DNA of 64,000 bases from Deltaproteobacteria bacterium (GTDB lineage Bacteria; Desulfobacterota; Dissulfuribacteria; Dissulfuribacterales; QOAL01): contig JAJRZR010000067.1 in the NCBI GenBank assembly GCA_024275145.1, positions 1-64,000 on the forward strand, read 5' to 3'. This document shows, one piece after another, positions 39,179 to 48,073 of the stretch; within the stretch, counting starts at the first letter, position 1, and every line of letters starts with the position of its first letter. Position numbers and translations under genes: made by a program. Under the pieces are notes generated by a model. That model was not told the origin of the DNA. It ran no database searches and saw nothing but the letters and a program-made list of their open reading frames with translations.

Positions 39179-40343
39179 TTTTTCCCTCCAGGTAGTGTTT
39201 GACTGTCTCGCTGACGACCTCACCCTTATAGGTCACCAACGCATTGGCGTTTATTTCGTCTTCAAGATCCACAGAATCGTCTTCCCCGTGATACAGGTTA
39301 TTGAAGGCGTTCAATATATTTTTTGAGTACATGAGGCTTGCATCAAAGGGGAGTTGTGAAGGCAGGTTTACCGGGCCGTGTACGATTACCCCATTCCTTT
39401 CCACCGTCTCCCCTGCCACTGTAAGCTGGCAGTTGCCTCCCTGCTCAGCCGCCAGATCTACGATTACGGACCCCGGCCTCATACGACTGACCATCTGCTC
39501 TGTGATAAGCAACGGCGCCTTCTTCCCATATACAAGGGCAGTGGTAATTACTACATCGGTACGGTGAAGCCTTGCCTCAATGGCCTCCATCTCCCTCCTT
39601 ATAAATTCCTCCGGGGCCTCCTTGGCATATCCATATCTGGTCTCCATGTCCTCGGGAAGCTCCATTTCCACAAATCGTGCTCCAAGGCTTTCCACCTGCT
39701 CCCTTACCACCGGACGGGTATCGAAGGCCTCCACCTTTGCCCCCATCCGGTGAGAAACCGCAATGGCCTGGAGGCCTGCCACCCCTGCGCCTATCACCAG
39801 TACGTTTGCTGGTTGGATGGTGCCGGCGGCTGTCATTAGAAGGGGGAAAAACTTGCCAAGAAAACCGGCTGCAAGCAATACCGCCCTGTATCCCATTACG
39901 GTGCTGAAACTACTTAGGGCATCCATGCCCTGGGCGCGGGATATCCGTGGAATCAGTTCCATGGCAAAACCGGTCAGTCTACGTTTCCTCAGTTTTTCAA
40001 CGACACTGGCATCCGAGATAGGGGATAAGAAGCCTATTACAGTGGCGCCTTCTTTCATCATATCAAGCTCATAATTATTAAGCTCATCATTATGGCGCGG
40101 CGGATATATCTTTAACACGACGTCGGCGACCGAATATACATCGTTTGCACCGTCCATGATCCTGGCACCTGCGGCTTCGTATTCTTCATCCAGATAAAAG
40201 GCATCGGAACCGGCACCCTTTTGAACGAGCACCGTATGTCCCCCCGAGGTCAATTGCTTGACAGTCTGGGGAATAACCGCCACGCACCGGCAACCTTCCT
40301 GAATCTCCTTGGGAATAGCAATTACCAGATCCTTCTTTTTCAA
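39168..40343 (-). CDS. pntA: NAD(P) transhydrogenase subunit alpha part 1 (AlaDH/PNT family)
   Basis: IAIPKEIQEGCRCVAVIPQTV; LVIGAGVAGLQAIAVSHRMGAKVEAFDTRPVVREQVESLGARFVE; PGSVIVDLAAEQGGNCQLT. Confidence 0.92.
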   Translation of the reverse strand: MKKKDLVIAIPKEIQEGCRCVAVIPQTVKQLTSGGHTVLVQKGAGSDAFYLDEEYEAAGARIMDGANDVYSVADVVLKIYPPRHNDELNNYELDMMKEGATVIGFLSPISDASVVEKLRKRRLTGFAMELIPRISRAQGMDALSSFSTVMGYRAVLLAAGFLGKFFPLLMTAAGTIQPANVLVIGAGVAGLQAIAVSHRMGAKVEAFDTRPVVREQVESLGARFVEMELPEDMETRYGYAKEAPEEFIRREMEAIEARLHRTDVVITTALVYGKKAPLLITEQMVSRMRPGSVIVDLAAEQGGNCQLTVAGETVERNGVIVHGPVNLPSQLPFDASLMYSKNILNAFNNLYHGEDDSVDLEDEINANALVTYKGEVVSETVKHYLEGKNDR

Positions 40344-40410
40344 AAAAACCTCCTTGCTGTCTGCCTGCTCGTTCCCTGGGCGATACCCGGCCTGTCTGTC
40401 GTCCAGGTCT

Positions 40411-41217
40411 TCAAAGTACCCAAAGTGCCTTCAGACCATGCCAGGTGGCGTCAAGAAAAGGCGCAGCTCCCTGCATCCTAGAGAAGCCACCGCTTCCGGT
40501 CCTACAGGATATTATAAAGGCTCCGGCCCCTCCGGGATCATCAGACGCCTGGCCCAATATGGCGAGACCACTAAGACATGTATGGGAATTTTCGATGAAA
40601 GACGTGGTTCCTGGCATGAAACCGAACCCACCGTCACAATTTTGACATGTTTGCAACCAGGCTGTGATCCTCTCCCTGGCATCAGACAGTAATTGGGTAC
40701 CTTGCCCAAGAAAGGCCCACATCCTGGCCTCACGTGCGGTCTTCCAACGTAGTGCCGTTATACCGGCAAGCACCTTTTTGCGGATGCCCGCAGCCATTAT
40801 TCCATCACCAGCAAGCTCAAGTGCGGTCCTGTAAAGATAGTACGCCCGCTCCAGGAAGAGGTCATCTCCTGCAAGGCCTTGCAATAGACCTGCCAAGTAC
40901 TCCCTTTCGAAGGGAACACCTGCAATCCTGCATCCTGTCAGAAGCCTGTATATCAACTTTCCGGATACCGGAGGATCTCTAAGTTGACTGTCAAGATAGT
41001 TCCTCAAGGGCGTATCCAGCCATGGCGGCACGAATACCTGGGCATGCCCCTCTTGAAACCTTGCCATCTCAAAAATGGACAGGGCATAGAATGTATCTTC
41101 TATGGTGGCCGGTAAAAGGGGGGTGGCTCCATAGCCACCTGTCTCTTTGCGCCTCATGGCCGCAAACCTTACCACCCCATTGAGAACTTCGCGGGGAATC
41201 ATCATCTTACAGACCAA
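40411..41217 (-). CDS. Prenyltransferase/squalene oxidase-repeat (alpha-6/alpha-6 toroid) protein
   Basis: Repeats such as RRKETGGYGATPLLPATIEDTFYALSIFEM, NCDGGFGFMPGTTSFIENSHTCLSGLAIL, GSGGFSRMQGAAPFLDATWHGLKAL. Confidence 0.75.
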   Translation of the reverse strand: MVCKMMIPREVLNGVVRFAAMRRKETGGYGATPLLPATIEDTFYALSIFEMARFQEGHAQVFVPPWLDTPLRNYLDSQLRDPPVSGKLIYRLLTGCRIAGVPFEREYLAGLLQGLAGDDLFLERAYYLYRTALELAGDGIMAAGIRKKVLAGITALRWKTAREARMWAFLGQGTQLLSDARERITAWLQTCQNCDGGFGFMPGTTSFIENSHTCLSGLAILGQASDDPGGAGAFIISCRTGSGGFSRMQGAAPFLDATWHGLKALWVL

Positions 41218-41233
41218 TCGAAAAAACGGACCA

Positions 41234-41303
41234 GATTTTCATGACAAATGTACACCTACACCGACATGAAGCACAGCCCTGATGAAGGACGTTTTCGCAC
41301 TAT
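41234..41303 (-). repeat. Copy L (diverged) of dispersed two-hairpin element
   Basis: Minus strand ATAGTGCGAAAACGTCCTTCATCAGGGCTGTGCTTCATGTCGGTGTAGGTGTACATTTGTCATGAAAATC, aligns to copies B and C1. Confidence 0.5.
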
Positions 41304-41312
41304 GGATCCAAA

Positions 41313-42422
41313 TCAATACATCCTGCCCCTAAACAACATCCCTGCCGCCGCCAGGGTCACGACACCTATAAGGGCCATCGGCCAGTATTGTGACCAAAGG
41401 AGGTCAAAGGAGGCACCCTGCAGGAAGATAGACCTGACTACTATCAAAAAATATCTCAATGGATTCAAATAGGTCAGGTCTTGAACAAGCCTTGGCATAT
41501 TCGCAATAGGGGTTGCAAAACCGGAAAGTATCACCGAGGGAACCAGGAAAAGAAAGGCCCCCATGAGCCCCTGTTGTTGGGTGACCGAAAAGGCGGATAT
41601 CATGAGCCCGATTCCTATGGCGGACAGTAAAAAAGTAAAAAGGCCGAAATACAGGGCAGGAATACTCCCTCTGAGTGGTATGTGAAACCAAGTCACTATT
41701 ACCAGGATAATGAACGTGGCCTCCAGGGTACCTATTATGAACCCGGGGAGAGACTTGCCTACAAGGATCTCAACCGGGGTCATGGGGGTAACGAGAAGCT
41801 GGTCAAAGGTACCGGCCTCTCGCTCCTTCGCCACCGACAAGGATGTCACCTCGATGGTAACCACCAGGGTAAGTAGCGCCACGATTCCGGGGATTATGAA
41901 CCAATGGGAATCAAGCATCTCATTGAACCAGGATCTCACCACCAACCTGGCCGGGGGAATGGTGCGTCCATGGGTGGCGGCCCAGTCTTCATTGAAATCC
42001 GCCACTATCGACTGGATATAGTTCAAACCTATGAGCGCCGTATTGGAATTTCTGCCATCAAGTATCACCTGGATCGTACCAGTTTTTTCACGGCTCAGGT
42101 CCCTTGAGAAGGTAGGACCTAGGTGAATTACCATTAGCACCTTGCCAAGGTTGATCAGGGATGCTATCTGGGCATCGTCATCTATGGCACCATAGAATTT
42201 GAATGTTCTGGACCCGTCGAACCGCGCCAGGAACACCCTCGATGCCTCCCCGGTATCCTCATTGTAGACGGCATACGGTACGTTGTACAGATCAAAACTC
42301 GCCGCATAACCAAACACCAATATCTGTGCCACTGGCGGCAGGACAAGCACCATCCTGCTCTTCTTGTCCTTGAGGATCGCCAAAAATTCCTTCACCATCA
42401 AGGCATATATACGGCGCAGCAT
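41313..42422 (-). CDS. ABC-2 type efflux permease (YhhJ/YbhR-like)
   Basis: MVKEFLAILKDKKSRMVLVLPPVAQILVFGYAASFDLYNVPYAVYNEDTG; KEREAGTFDQLLVTPMTPVEILVGK. Confidence 0.9.
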   Translation of the reverse strand: MLRRIYALMVKEFLAILKDKKSRMVLVLPPVAQILVFGYAASFDLYNVPYAVYNEDTGEASRVFLARFDGSRTFKFYGAIDDDAQIASLINLGKVLMVIHLGPTFSRDLSREKTGTIQVILDGRNSNTALIGLNYIQSIVADFNEDWAATHGRTIPPARLVVRSWFNEMLDSHWFIIPGIVALLTLVVTIEVTSLSVAKEREAGTFDQLLVTPMTPVEILVGKSLPGFIIGTLEATFIILVIVTWFHIPLRGSIPALYFGLFTFLLSAIGIGLMISAFSVTQQQGLMGAFLFLVPSVILSGFATPIANMPRLVQDLTYLNPLRYFLIVVRSIFLQGASFDLLWSQYWPMALIGVVTLAAAGMLFRGRMY

Positions 42423-42430
42423 GTGGTCCC

Positions 42431-43585
42431 CTATTCCAGTCTTTTTCGAGCCTTCTTACGTATTATTACGATGAAAGCCGTGCCCATGGCCACCAGCCAC
42501 AGACAATTTGAAAAGAAAATGGGCCAGATATCCCCGGCAAGAAATATGTTCTGCAGGATGCTCACGAAGTACCGTGCCGCCACCAAGTGGGTAAGCCACT
42601 GGATAACCATGGGCATCGAGCCAATATCGAAGACAAAGCCTGACAGCATGAATGCAGGCAGGAAGGTGACAACTATGGCGATCTGGCCTGCCACGAACTG
42701 GCTGCCTGCGGTCTGGGAAATGAGAAGGCCCATGAATATGGCGGTAAGCATGAACAGGGCAGAACCAATTGTAAGGGCGAAAAAGGACCCCCTAAGGGGT
42801 ACGTGGAATATGAATATCGCCATGGCCACCGACAAGGCCATCCCCCCCATACCCAGCACAAAATATGGGATGATCTTCCCAAGCAGGATCTCCTGGATCT
42901 TCACAGGGCTGACCATAAGCGCCTCCATGGTCCCCCTTTCCCATTCCCTGGCAATCACCATGGCGGTGAGCATCGCCCCTATGAGTGTCATTATGACGGC
43001 AATCAGGCCTGGGACCAGGAAATTTCTGCTCCGCACAGCGGCATTGAACCATATCCTGTAGTCCACGTTGACAGGGATGTTAAGAGGCCTGCCTCTTTCC
43101 ATGGAAAAACGCTCAAGCCACTTGATCCAAGCCCCTGTCACATAGCCGATGGTGATCCTGGCCTGGTTGGCATCAACGCCATTTACAATCACCCCTATCG
43201 GGGCATTCCCCGTGCTCAAGAGTAGTCTGCCGAAATCACCCCTCAGCCATACGATCCCGTCAATACGGCGTTGCATCAGGGCCTTTTCTGCCTCCTGGAT
43301 GTTGTTCATGATCACAGGGGAGAAATATTCCGACTGACCAAAACCGCTTATAAAATCGAACGCGGCCTTGTCCGGTTTGTCGATCACCATGGCCATGGGA
43401 ACATGCTGGGCGTCCAGGGAAACGCCATAGCCGAATATGAATAACAATACCACAGGAAGAACGAAGGCTATACCTATACTGGATGGGTCACGAATGATCT
43501 GATAGCTTTCCTTTTTTACAAGGCCCCTCAGCCTCATCATACTTATGCCACGCATGTGACCGCCGTATGGCTGTTCCCCTGTCAT
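42431..43585 (-). CDS. ABC-2 type efflux permease (YbhS-like)
   Basis: LVKKESYQIIRDPSSIGIAFVLPVVLLFIFGYGVSLD; REWERGTMEALMVSPVKIQEILLGK. Confidence 0.9.
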   Translation of the reverse strand: MTGEQPYGGHMRGISMMRLRGLVKKESYQIIRDPSSIGIAFVLPVVLLFIFGYGVSLDAQHVPMAMVIDKPDKAAFDFISGFGQSEYFSPVIMNNIQEAEKALMQRRIDGIVWLRGDFGRLLLSTGNAPIGVIVNGVDANQARITIGYVTGAWIKWLERFSMERGRPLNIPVNVDYRIWFNAAVRSRNFLVPGLIAVIMTLIGAMLTAMVIAREWERGTMEALMVSPVKIQEILLGKIIPYFVLGMGGMALSVAMAIFIFHVPLRGSFFALTIGSALFMLTAIFMGLLISQTAGSQFVAGQIAIVVTFLPAFMLSGFVFDIGSMPMVIQWLTHLVAARYFVSILQNIFLAGDIWPIFFSNCLWLVAMGTAFIVIIRKKARKRLE

Positions 43586-45351
43586 GCCGACTCTGCCTCT
43601 TGCCCGTGCATCTCGATCAACGCGATAAAGGCATCCTCCATGGTTGGATCTGGATTTTCAGGGCTACGAAACCTCGCCTTCATCTCCTCAGGTGTTCCTG
43701 CAGCCAATATCTCCCCCTGGGCCATTATGACCATCCTGTCGCAATACTCTGCCTCTTCCATGAAATGGGTCGTCACCATCACCGTCACATTGGCCTCGGC
43801 GAGGGCATTTATATGACGCCAGAATTCCCGCCTCGCCAGGGGATCAACGCCAGAGGTGGGCTCGTCGAGAAAGAGAATTTCAGGCTCGTGCATGAGGGCC
43901 ACGGCCAATGCGAGCCTCTGCTTGTAACCAAGGGGTAATGTCCCGCTTCTGGCGTCCTTCAATCCAGAGAGGTCAAACGATTCAAGGGCCCAGCCAATAC
44001 GCTGCCTCTGACGTTTACCCCTCAACCCGTAGGCGCTGCTGAAGAACCTCAGATTTTGATATACCGTAAGGCCCCCGTAAAGGGAAAATCTCTGGGCCAT
44101 ATAGCCTATCTTTGCCCTTGCCTTTGCCCTTGCCCTCCTGAGATTGTGGCCTGCAACCCTGAGTTCACCCGAGGATGCTGGGAGCAACCCACAAAGCATC
44201 CTGAACGTGGTGGATTTTCCCGCCCCATTTGCCCCCAGAAGCCCGAAGATCTCCCCCCGTTTTACGGTAAAATCTATTCCCTTGACCGCATAAAAGTTCC
44301 CGAACTTGCGTTTGAGGTCCTTGACGGCTATTACCTCCTCGTCCCTTGAACCCCTTACCATGGATGGGGTTATGGCATGATGAAGCTCTGCCTCTCCTTC
44401 GCCTTCCTTTTTCCTTTTTAGGAGGCTTATGAACGCATCCTCAAAACGGGGCTCCACTACCTGCACATCAAAATCCACCCCAACTTGGAAGCACCTTTTA
44501 ACCTCTTGGGGTTCCATGGCATCCCTGGTTACGAGCCTGACCTTCTCACCAAGGATAAGCGCATCTATTACCTCGTGCCTTTCGCTGAGTACCTCCTGAA
44601 GCCTGCGCTTATCGCCCCTTGAGGGAGTAAGTATGAAGCTGTGACCCTCAAGCGCCTTGCTGAACACATGGGGTTCGTCCTGGCCAAGGAATCGACCCTC
44701 ATGTATGAGGATCACGTCTTGGCAACGTTCGGCCTCATCCAGATATGAGGTGCTGAGCAACACACTCATCCCCTCCTCTTCGACCTGCCTGTACACGATA
44801 TGCCATAACTCCCGCCGGGACAGTGGATCTACACCCACTGTTGGCTCATCAAGGATCAACAACGCCGGAGGCTTGATCAGGGTACATGCAAGGCCCAGTT
44901 TCTGTTTCATACCGCCTGAAAGGCGACCTGCAAGCCTTCGGGTAAAAGGTCCCAGCCCGGTCATCCTCATCAGTTCACGGTACCGGCCAGGCCTTACCTC
45001 GTTTGGCACACCCTGGAGATCGGCATAAAGATCCAGATTTTCCTGGACGGTGAGGTCTTCATAGAGCCCGAAGCGCTGTGGCATATATCCGATAGCCGCC
45101 TGGACCTCAAGGGAATCCCTGGACGTATCCATACCCAGACAGATGATCCTTCCCTTATCAGGTATGAGAAGGCCCACGGCCATACGCATGAAGGTAGTCT
45201 TGCCCGCCCCATCCGGCCCTATCAGCCCGGTTACCATCCCTTTCTTTACCCTGGCAGAAAAGTCATCCAGGGCTATGACCCGTCGCCTGCCCAGGAAAAA
45301 GCTTTTGTTGGCGCCCGTTGCCTCAAGGCAATATTCACTATGCACAGACAT
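43582..45351 (-). CDS. Tandem-domain ABC transporter ATPase (YbhF-like)
   Basis: Two Walker A/B sets: GLIGPDGAGKTTFMRMAVG/LSGGMKQKLGLACTLIKPPALLILDEPTVGVDP and GLLGANGAGKSTTFRMLCG/PLGYKQRLALAVALMHEPEILFLDEPTSGVDP; start at 45351 or 45489. Confidence 0.9.
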   Translation of the reverse strand: MSVHSEYCLEATGANKSFFLGRRRVIALDDFSARVKKGMVTGLIGPDGAGKTTFMRMAVGLLIPDKGRIICLGMDTSRDSLEVQAAIGYMPQRFGLYEDLTVQENLDLYADLQGVPNEVRPGRYRELMRMTGLGPFTRRLAGRLSGGMKQKLGLACTLIKPPALLILDEPTVGVDPLSRRELWHIVYRQVEEEGMSVLLSTSYLDEAERCQDVILIHEGRFLGQDEPHVFSKALEGHSFILTPSRGDKRRLQEVLSERHEVIDALILGEKVRLVTRDAMEPQEVKRCFQVGVDFDVQVVEPRFEDAFISLLKRKKEGEGEAELHHAITPSMVRGSRDEEVIAVKDLKRKFGNFYAVKGIDFTVKRGEIFGLLGANGAGKSTTFRMLCGLLPASSGELRVAGHNLRRARAKARAKIGYMAQRFSLYGGLTVYQNLRFFSSAYGLRGKRQRQRIGWALESFDLSGLKDARSGTLPLGYKQRLALAVALMHEPEILFLDEPTSGVDPLARREFWRHINALAEANVTVMVTTHFMEEAEYCDRMVIMAQGEILAAGTPEEMKARFRSPENPDPTMEDAFIALIEMHGQEAESA

Positions 45352-45448
45352 CCCCTTTGGGGATGACGACTTCACAATGGATGGTGTCTGCACGGACAGA
45401 CCATGTTGTTGGTACGCTTGTCCGGAAGCGCTGTCAGCAGTACCTCGT

Positions 45449-46501
45449 CTATTCATCCTGGCAGTGCTTCTGGATCGGGACCCTTTCATCAGGCCTCGGC
45501 TTGGGCTGATCCAGCCTTATGCTCACGGTGGCAGGCATCCCAAGGCGGAGTTCATTTTCCTTGTCACACACATATACCCTTACCTGGTATACGAGCCTTG
45601 TCCTGAGTTCCGGTGTCTCCACGTTCTTGGGTGTGAATTCAGCCACCGGAGAGATAAACCCTATCCACCCCCTATAGGACTTGCCTGGATAACTATCGGT
45701 GGTGATCACTGCCTTCATACCAATGGCAATCTTTCCAAGGTCAGGCTCAGGGATATATGCCCTTACCCACATCGGGTTATAAAGGGCCACAGTGAATACA
45801 GGGGTCTCAGGAAATGCCATATCTCCAGGCTCAAGGATACGGTTTCTGATTATACCCTCAGCGGGTGAGTACAGCCTGGTATCGGCCAGTTTTTGTCTTG
45901 CAAGCTCCAACGCCGCAGTGAGCGCGGATAGCTTTGCCTCGGCAGCGGCTATGTCTTCCTTCCTCGGGCCTAGGACCAGAAGTTTCAAGGCCTGTTTATC
46001 CGCATCAAGCTTGTCCCGAGCGGCCTTGAGCCTGGCCTCGGCATCATCGAGTTTCTGCCTTGATACGTATTCCGTCCCTGCCAAGGCCTTTATGCGCTGG
46101 TACGTGATCTTGGCATTTTTGACCATTGCCTGGTCGGCCCTGACCCTGGCCCGTGCCGCTAGAATCTCCTGAGGCCTTGAACCAGAATGAAGTCTGGCAA
46201 CTATCCATCTTTGTGCATCCACCTCGGCCGCAAGTTGCTTTGCAGCGGCCTCGTATCTAACAGGATCCAAGCTGCCAACCAGTTGGCCCGCCCTTACCCT
46301 GTCACCCTCCTCTACCAACAATTTCTGAATACGGCCGGTATCGTGAAACGCAAGCGGGACCCGCCTTATGTCTATATTGCCATAGATGTGCAGGACGCCA
46401 GGCGTTCCTTTCTGTCCATGCTTGAAAACATATACACCCACCGCCACGGCAACGACTATCGTCAAGACCAGCCCTGCCCTCCTGGCCTTCTTGATGTCCA
46501 T
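45449..46501 (-). CDS. HlyD-family periplasmic adaptor (YbhG/EmrA-like)
   Basis: GNIDIRRVPLAFHDTGRIQKLLVEEGDRVRAGQLVGSLDP; LYSPAEGIIRNRILEPGDMA. Confidence 0.9.
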   Translation of the reverse strand: MDIKKARRAGLVLTIVVAVAVGVYVFKHGQKGTPGVLHIYGNIDIRRVPLAFHDTGRIQKLLVEEGDRVRAGQLVGSLDPVRYEAAAKQLAAEVDAQRWIVARLHSGSRPQEILAARARVRADQAMVKNAKITYQRIKALAGTEYVSRQKLDDAEARLKAARDKLDADKQALKLLVLGPRKEDIAAAEAKLSALTAALELARQKLADTRLYSPAEGIIRNRILEPGDMAFPETPVFTVALYNPMWVRAYIPEPDLGKIAIGMKAVITTDSYPGKSYRGWIGFISPVAEFTPKNVETPELRTRLVYQVRVYVCDKENELRLGMPATVSIRLDQPKPRPDERVPIQKHCQDE

Positions 46502-46503
46502 GG

Positions 46504-47841
46504 CTACCCTTCTTCTCCCTTTCCCAAAATATCATTGATTGCCCTTACATCCCTTTCGCTGATCACGCCTGCAGCGGCCTTGAGCCTGACCCTGGCGAGG
46601 ATATGGTTATAAAGGGCAAAATAATAGTCCCTACGGGCTACAAAATAATCATGGGTGGTATCCAAGGTGTCAATGATTGTCCTGGTACCCAGTGCATAAC
46701 CCTTGTTGGTGGCATCCATGGACACGCGGGCGGATTCCATCTGTTGCCTTGCCGCCTCCAGTTGGACCACGCTGTCCTTCAGCCTCAGGAAGGCCTTTTC
46801 CACGGAAATCGTAACCTGGTCCCTCAATTGATCCAATCTGTGCCGGCTTTCTAACGCCCTGGCCTCCGCCTCCGAGGTCTTTGCCGAGATGCCCCCCCCC
46901 AGATAGAGTGGGACGGAAAGCACCAGCCCTACCTCGGTCTGGGTATCCCTGACATCCGGCAGGAAACCACCGTTCAGAAAACCTGCACCGGCCTTCAGAT
47001 CCAACCTGGGCCACCTCTCCCTTCTAGCGAGTTCGACCCTCTGCCTGGTAGCCTCCAGGACCTTCCTAGCCTTAGCCAGCAGCGGCTGATTGTCAAGGGC
47101 CGATTTTATCCACGGTTCCATGAAACAGGGTTCCGGGCCAAGCGGAACAAGATTTCCCACATCACGCAGTTCTCCCACAGGACGATGTGCCAGAAGTTCT
47201 AATTCCTTTCGGGATACAGCCAACCTGTTCCTTGCCGATATAAGGGCCGATGAAGCCGCATCATAGCGGGCCCTGGCCTCTTTCACTGCTATTATGTCAC
47301 CGGTGCCAACCTCCAGATATCTCCTGGTCCTGTCCAGGATCGTCTTCAAAAGATCCTTTTCCCGCCCGGCCACCTTGACATCCGCCCTGGCCTGAAGGAC
47401 CTTGAAATAGGCCTCAAAAACCCTGAGGATCAAATCCTGTCGGCTCCCTATGACACCCGCCTCCTCGGCCTTTATCAACGTCCCTGCCATCTTGAGACTT
47501 ACGTATGCCTGGCCGTCGAATACGGGCTGGACGAGGCGGACGCTGTATGAGTCTCCCCAGTAATATTTTTTTATCTCCTCCGGCCCGGCACCTGAAAGCC
47601 TAGTATATTTCCTTGAAAGTTCAGCCCCTGTTGTCAACCTGGGAAGGAGCCTGGATCTTGCAAGTGGAACCTGTGCCCTTGCGGCATCCAGTCTGGCCCT
47701 TGCCATGGCAAGGGTAGGATCGCTGGCCTCGGCTGCCTTGTAGACCGTCAGGATGTCATCTGTAGATGCCGCGTATACAGAACCTGCCAGTTGCATACAA
47801 AGTACTGAAAAAATCAAGACCCCTGTATGATGAAACCGCAT
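46504..47841 (-). CDS. TolC-family outer membrane efflux protein
   Basis: AAEASDPTLAMARARLDAARAQVPLARSRLLPRLTTGAELSRKY; ALGTRTIIDTLDTTHDYFVARRDYYFALYNHI. Confidence 0.9.
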   Translation of the reverse strand: MRFHHTGVLIFSVLCMQLAGSVYAASTDDILTVYKAAEASDPTLAMARARLDAARAQVPLARSRLLPRLTTGAELSRKYTRLSGAGPEEIKKYYWGDSYSVRLVQPVFDGQAYVSLKMAGTLIKAEEAGVIGSRQDLILRVFEAYFKVLQARADVKVAGREKDLLKTILDRTRRYLEVGTGDIIAVKEARARYDAASSALISARNRLAVSRKELELLAHRPVGELRDVGNLVPLGPEPCFMEPWIKSALDNQPLLAKARKVLEATRQRVELARRERWPRLDLKAGAGFLNGGFLPDVRDTQTEVGLVLSVPLYLGGGISAKTSEAEARALESRHRLDQLRDQVTISVEKAFLRLKDSVVQLEAARQQMESARVSMDATNKGYALGTRTIIDTLDTTHDYFVARRDYYFALYNHILARVRLKAAAGVISERDVRAINDILGKGEEG

Positions 47842-48073
47842 ATAAGATCCCTCAACCGTAAAAGCTCAAATCTTTCACCTTTCACCCTGTCCAGCCGGAC
47901 CATATCTCATCCCCCGGCACTAACGATACAGCCCCTTATGGAAACCGACACGATTATCCCAAATTATGCACTTCAAATGCCTAACGAAAATACTTCTTCT
48001 TTCATTTAAGGCAGTTATGACTATTTTGAAACATACAAACATTCACTCAAACAAACATGGCACCGCGGTATGC

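Noticed and set aside
42423-43061. 212-aa plus-strand ORF
   Set aside because: Antisense to an ABC-2 permease; no recognisable domain.
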